Positions 62,782 through 64,000 of a stretch of 64,000 nucleotides of DNA are shown one piece after another. The position numbers and the translations under genes are program-made. Every line of letters begins with the position of its first letter. Position 1 is the first letter of the stretch. The stretch is from Cronobacter turicensis z3032 (lineage in GTDB: Bacteria; Pseudomonadota; Gammaproteobacteria; Enterobacterales; Enterobacteriaceae): contig FN543093.2 of NCBI GenBank assembly GCA_000027065.2, positions 438,074 to 502,073 of the forward strand, read 5' to 3'. The notes under the pieces are model-generated. The model was not told where the DNA came from, made no database searches, and saw only the letters and a program-made list of their open reading frames with translations.

Positions 62782-64000
62782 TCAGTGTTGTGTGACGGGA
62801 GCGCCACTTCGCGTCTCTTGTTCCAGCTCGCTGGCCGGTTTATTTTTCAGCACCGTCCAGATAACCAGCGCGCCCATCAGGTCGAACACGGCCAGTACGG
62901 CGAACAGCGGGCTGAAGCCAATGGTATCGGCCAGCGCGCCGACCACCAGCGCAAACATTGTGCTCGCCGTCCACGCGGCCATACCGGTCAGGCCGTTGGC
63001 GGTCGCCACTTCATTACGCCCAAACACGTCAGAGGAGAGCGTAATCAGCGCGCCGGAGAGCGACTGGTGCGCGAACCCGCCGATGCACAGCAGGGCAATC
63101 GCCACATACGGGCTGGTGAACAGGCCGATCATGCCTGGGCCAATCATCAGCACCGCGCCCATCGTCACCACCATTTTACGGGAGACGATCAGGTTCACAC
63201 CGAACCAGCGCTGGAACAGCGGAGGCAGATAGCCGCCGACGATACAGCCGAGATCCGCAAACAGCATCGGCATCCAGGCGAACATCGCGATCTCTTTCAG
63301 GTTAAAGCCGTACACTTTGAACATAAACAGCGGGATCCAGGCGTTGAACGTGCCCCATGCCGGTTCCGCCAGGAAGCGCGGCAGCGCGATGCCCCAGAAC
63401 TGACGGGTGCGAACAATCTGCCACGGCGACATTTTTTTACCGTTGTTGGTCTGATGCTGCGCTTCCTGACCGCTAATAATGTAGTCACGTTCTTCTTCGG
63501 TCAGTTTTTTCTGGTCACGCGGGTGTTTGTAGAAAATCAGCCAGGCCATGGCCCAGGCGAAGCTCAGCACACCGGAAATAATGAACGCCAGTTCCCAGCT
63601 ATGCATCACAATAGCCCACACCACCAGCGGCGGGGCAATCATGGCGCCAATAGACGAGCCCACGTTGAAATAGCCCACCGCGATAGAACGCTCTTTCGCC
63701 GGGAACCACTCGGAGCTGGCTTTCAGGCCCGCCGGGATCATCGCCGCTTCTGCAGCACCTACCGCGCCACGCGCCAGCGCCAGACCGCCCCAGCTGCCTG
63801 CCAGCGCGGTTGCGCCGCAGAACACCGCCCAGGTCACGGCGAAGAAGGCGTAGCCGATTTTCGTGCCGAGAATATCCAGCACATAGCCTGCTACCGGCTG
63901 CATGATGGTATAGGCCGCGGAATAGGCCGCGATAATATAAGAGTATTGCTGCGTGGAGATGTGCAGCTCTTCCATCAGGGTAGGCGCTGCGGCCGCCACG
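62782..64000 (-). CDS. exuT: Hexuronate MFS transporter ExuT (start outside window)
   Basis: A proton-coupled transporter of galacturonate and glucuronate in the anion:cation symporter family of the MFS. The window holds the stop codon and about 406 codons; the reading frame continues past the right edge. By comparison with E. coli ExuT, about 28 N-terminal residues (part of the first membrane segment) are missing. Roughly 11 membrane segments are visible. The GTG next to the edge aligns with an internal valine of ExuT, so it is not the start. Confidence 0.95.
   Translation of the reverse strand, partial: VAAAAPTLMEELHISTQQYSYIIAAYSAAYTIMQPVAGYVLDILGTKIGYAFFAVTWAVFCGATALAGSWGGLALARGAVGAAEAAMIPAGLKASSEWFPAKERSIAVGYFNVGSSIGAMIAPPLVVWAIVMHSWELAFIISGVLSFAWAMAWLIFYKHPRDQKKLTEEERDYIISGQEAQHQTNNGKKMSPWQIVRTRQFWGIALPRFLAEPAWGTFNAWIPLFMFKVYGFNLKEIAMFAWMPMLFADLGCIVGGYLPPLFQRWFGVNLIVSRKMVVTMGAVLMIGPGMIGLFTSPYVAIALLCIGGFAHQSLSGALITLSSDVFGRNEVATANGLTGMAAWTASTMFALVVGALADTIGFSPLFAVLAVFDLMGALVIWTVLKNKPASELEQETRSGAPVTQH

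Overview
The window is a stretch of enterobacterial chromosome of roughly 56-58% GC by eye. Gene order and protein sequences match the E. coli K-12 sfsB-ispB to exuR-exuT segment (about 69-72 min on that map), read from memory. Codon use, the PmrAB-type genes beside dacB and a chromosomal scr operon suggest a Cronobacter/Enterobacter/Klebsiella-like member of the Enterobacteriaceae. The genus cannot be proved from this window. I see no IS element, prophage, integrase, CRISPR array or toxin-antitoxin locus.

Layout. 1-8.6 kb: sfsB (cut by the edge), ispB, rplU-rpmA-yhbE-obgE, then a dacB-pmrA-pmrB-like cluster on the minus strand, and greA with its leader. 8.6-14.8 kb: yhbY, rlmE-ftsH, folP-glmM, secG, tRNA-Leu(GAG) and initiator tRNA-fMet. 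The argG and yhbX genes that lie between these two tRNAs in E. coli are absent. 14.9-27.1 kb: rimP-nusA-infB-rbfA-truB-rpsO-pnp-nlpI-yrbN-deaD, the transcription/translation/RNA-decay block. It carries a BIME-like repeat, the S15 translational operator and an RNase III-type pnp leader stem. 27.3-36.2 kb: mtr, yhbW, ubiV-ubiU, ubiT-yhbS, yhbQ, yhbP, yhbO, yraR, yraQ. 36.2-40.9 kb: repeats, dolP-diaA-yraN-lpoA and divergent rsmI.

40.9-47.4 kb: a complete galactitol operon, gatY-gatZ-gatA-gatB-gatC-gatD-gatR. It sits where E. coli K-12 has the aga/kba genes. Its promoter shows a good CRP-like site and a cluster of TCGAA motifs. 47.5-48.1 kb: rnpB (RNase P RNA), followed by partial tandem copies of its own 3' end and terminator. 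48.2-50.2 kb: yhaL, yhaK, yhaJ. 50.15-56.7 kb: the sucrose regulon, scrK plus scrY-scrA-scrB-scrR, with three near-identical palindromic operators and a CRP-like site. 56.8-64 kb: yhaH, yqjG, yqjF, yqjK-yqjE-yqjD-yqjC, mzrA-yqjA, exuR and exuT (cut by the right edge).

The carbohydrate modules (gat, scr, exu) are the accessory part; the rest is conserved core. I found no convincing unknown system. The points most worth a second look are the dacB-pmrAB arrangement, the palindrome in the unusually long gatY-gatZ gap, the mutually exclusive palindromes after ispB, the rnpB 3' repeats and the missing argG.
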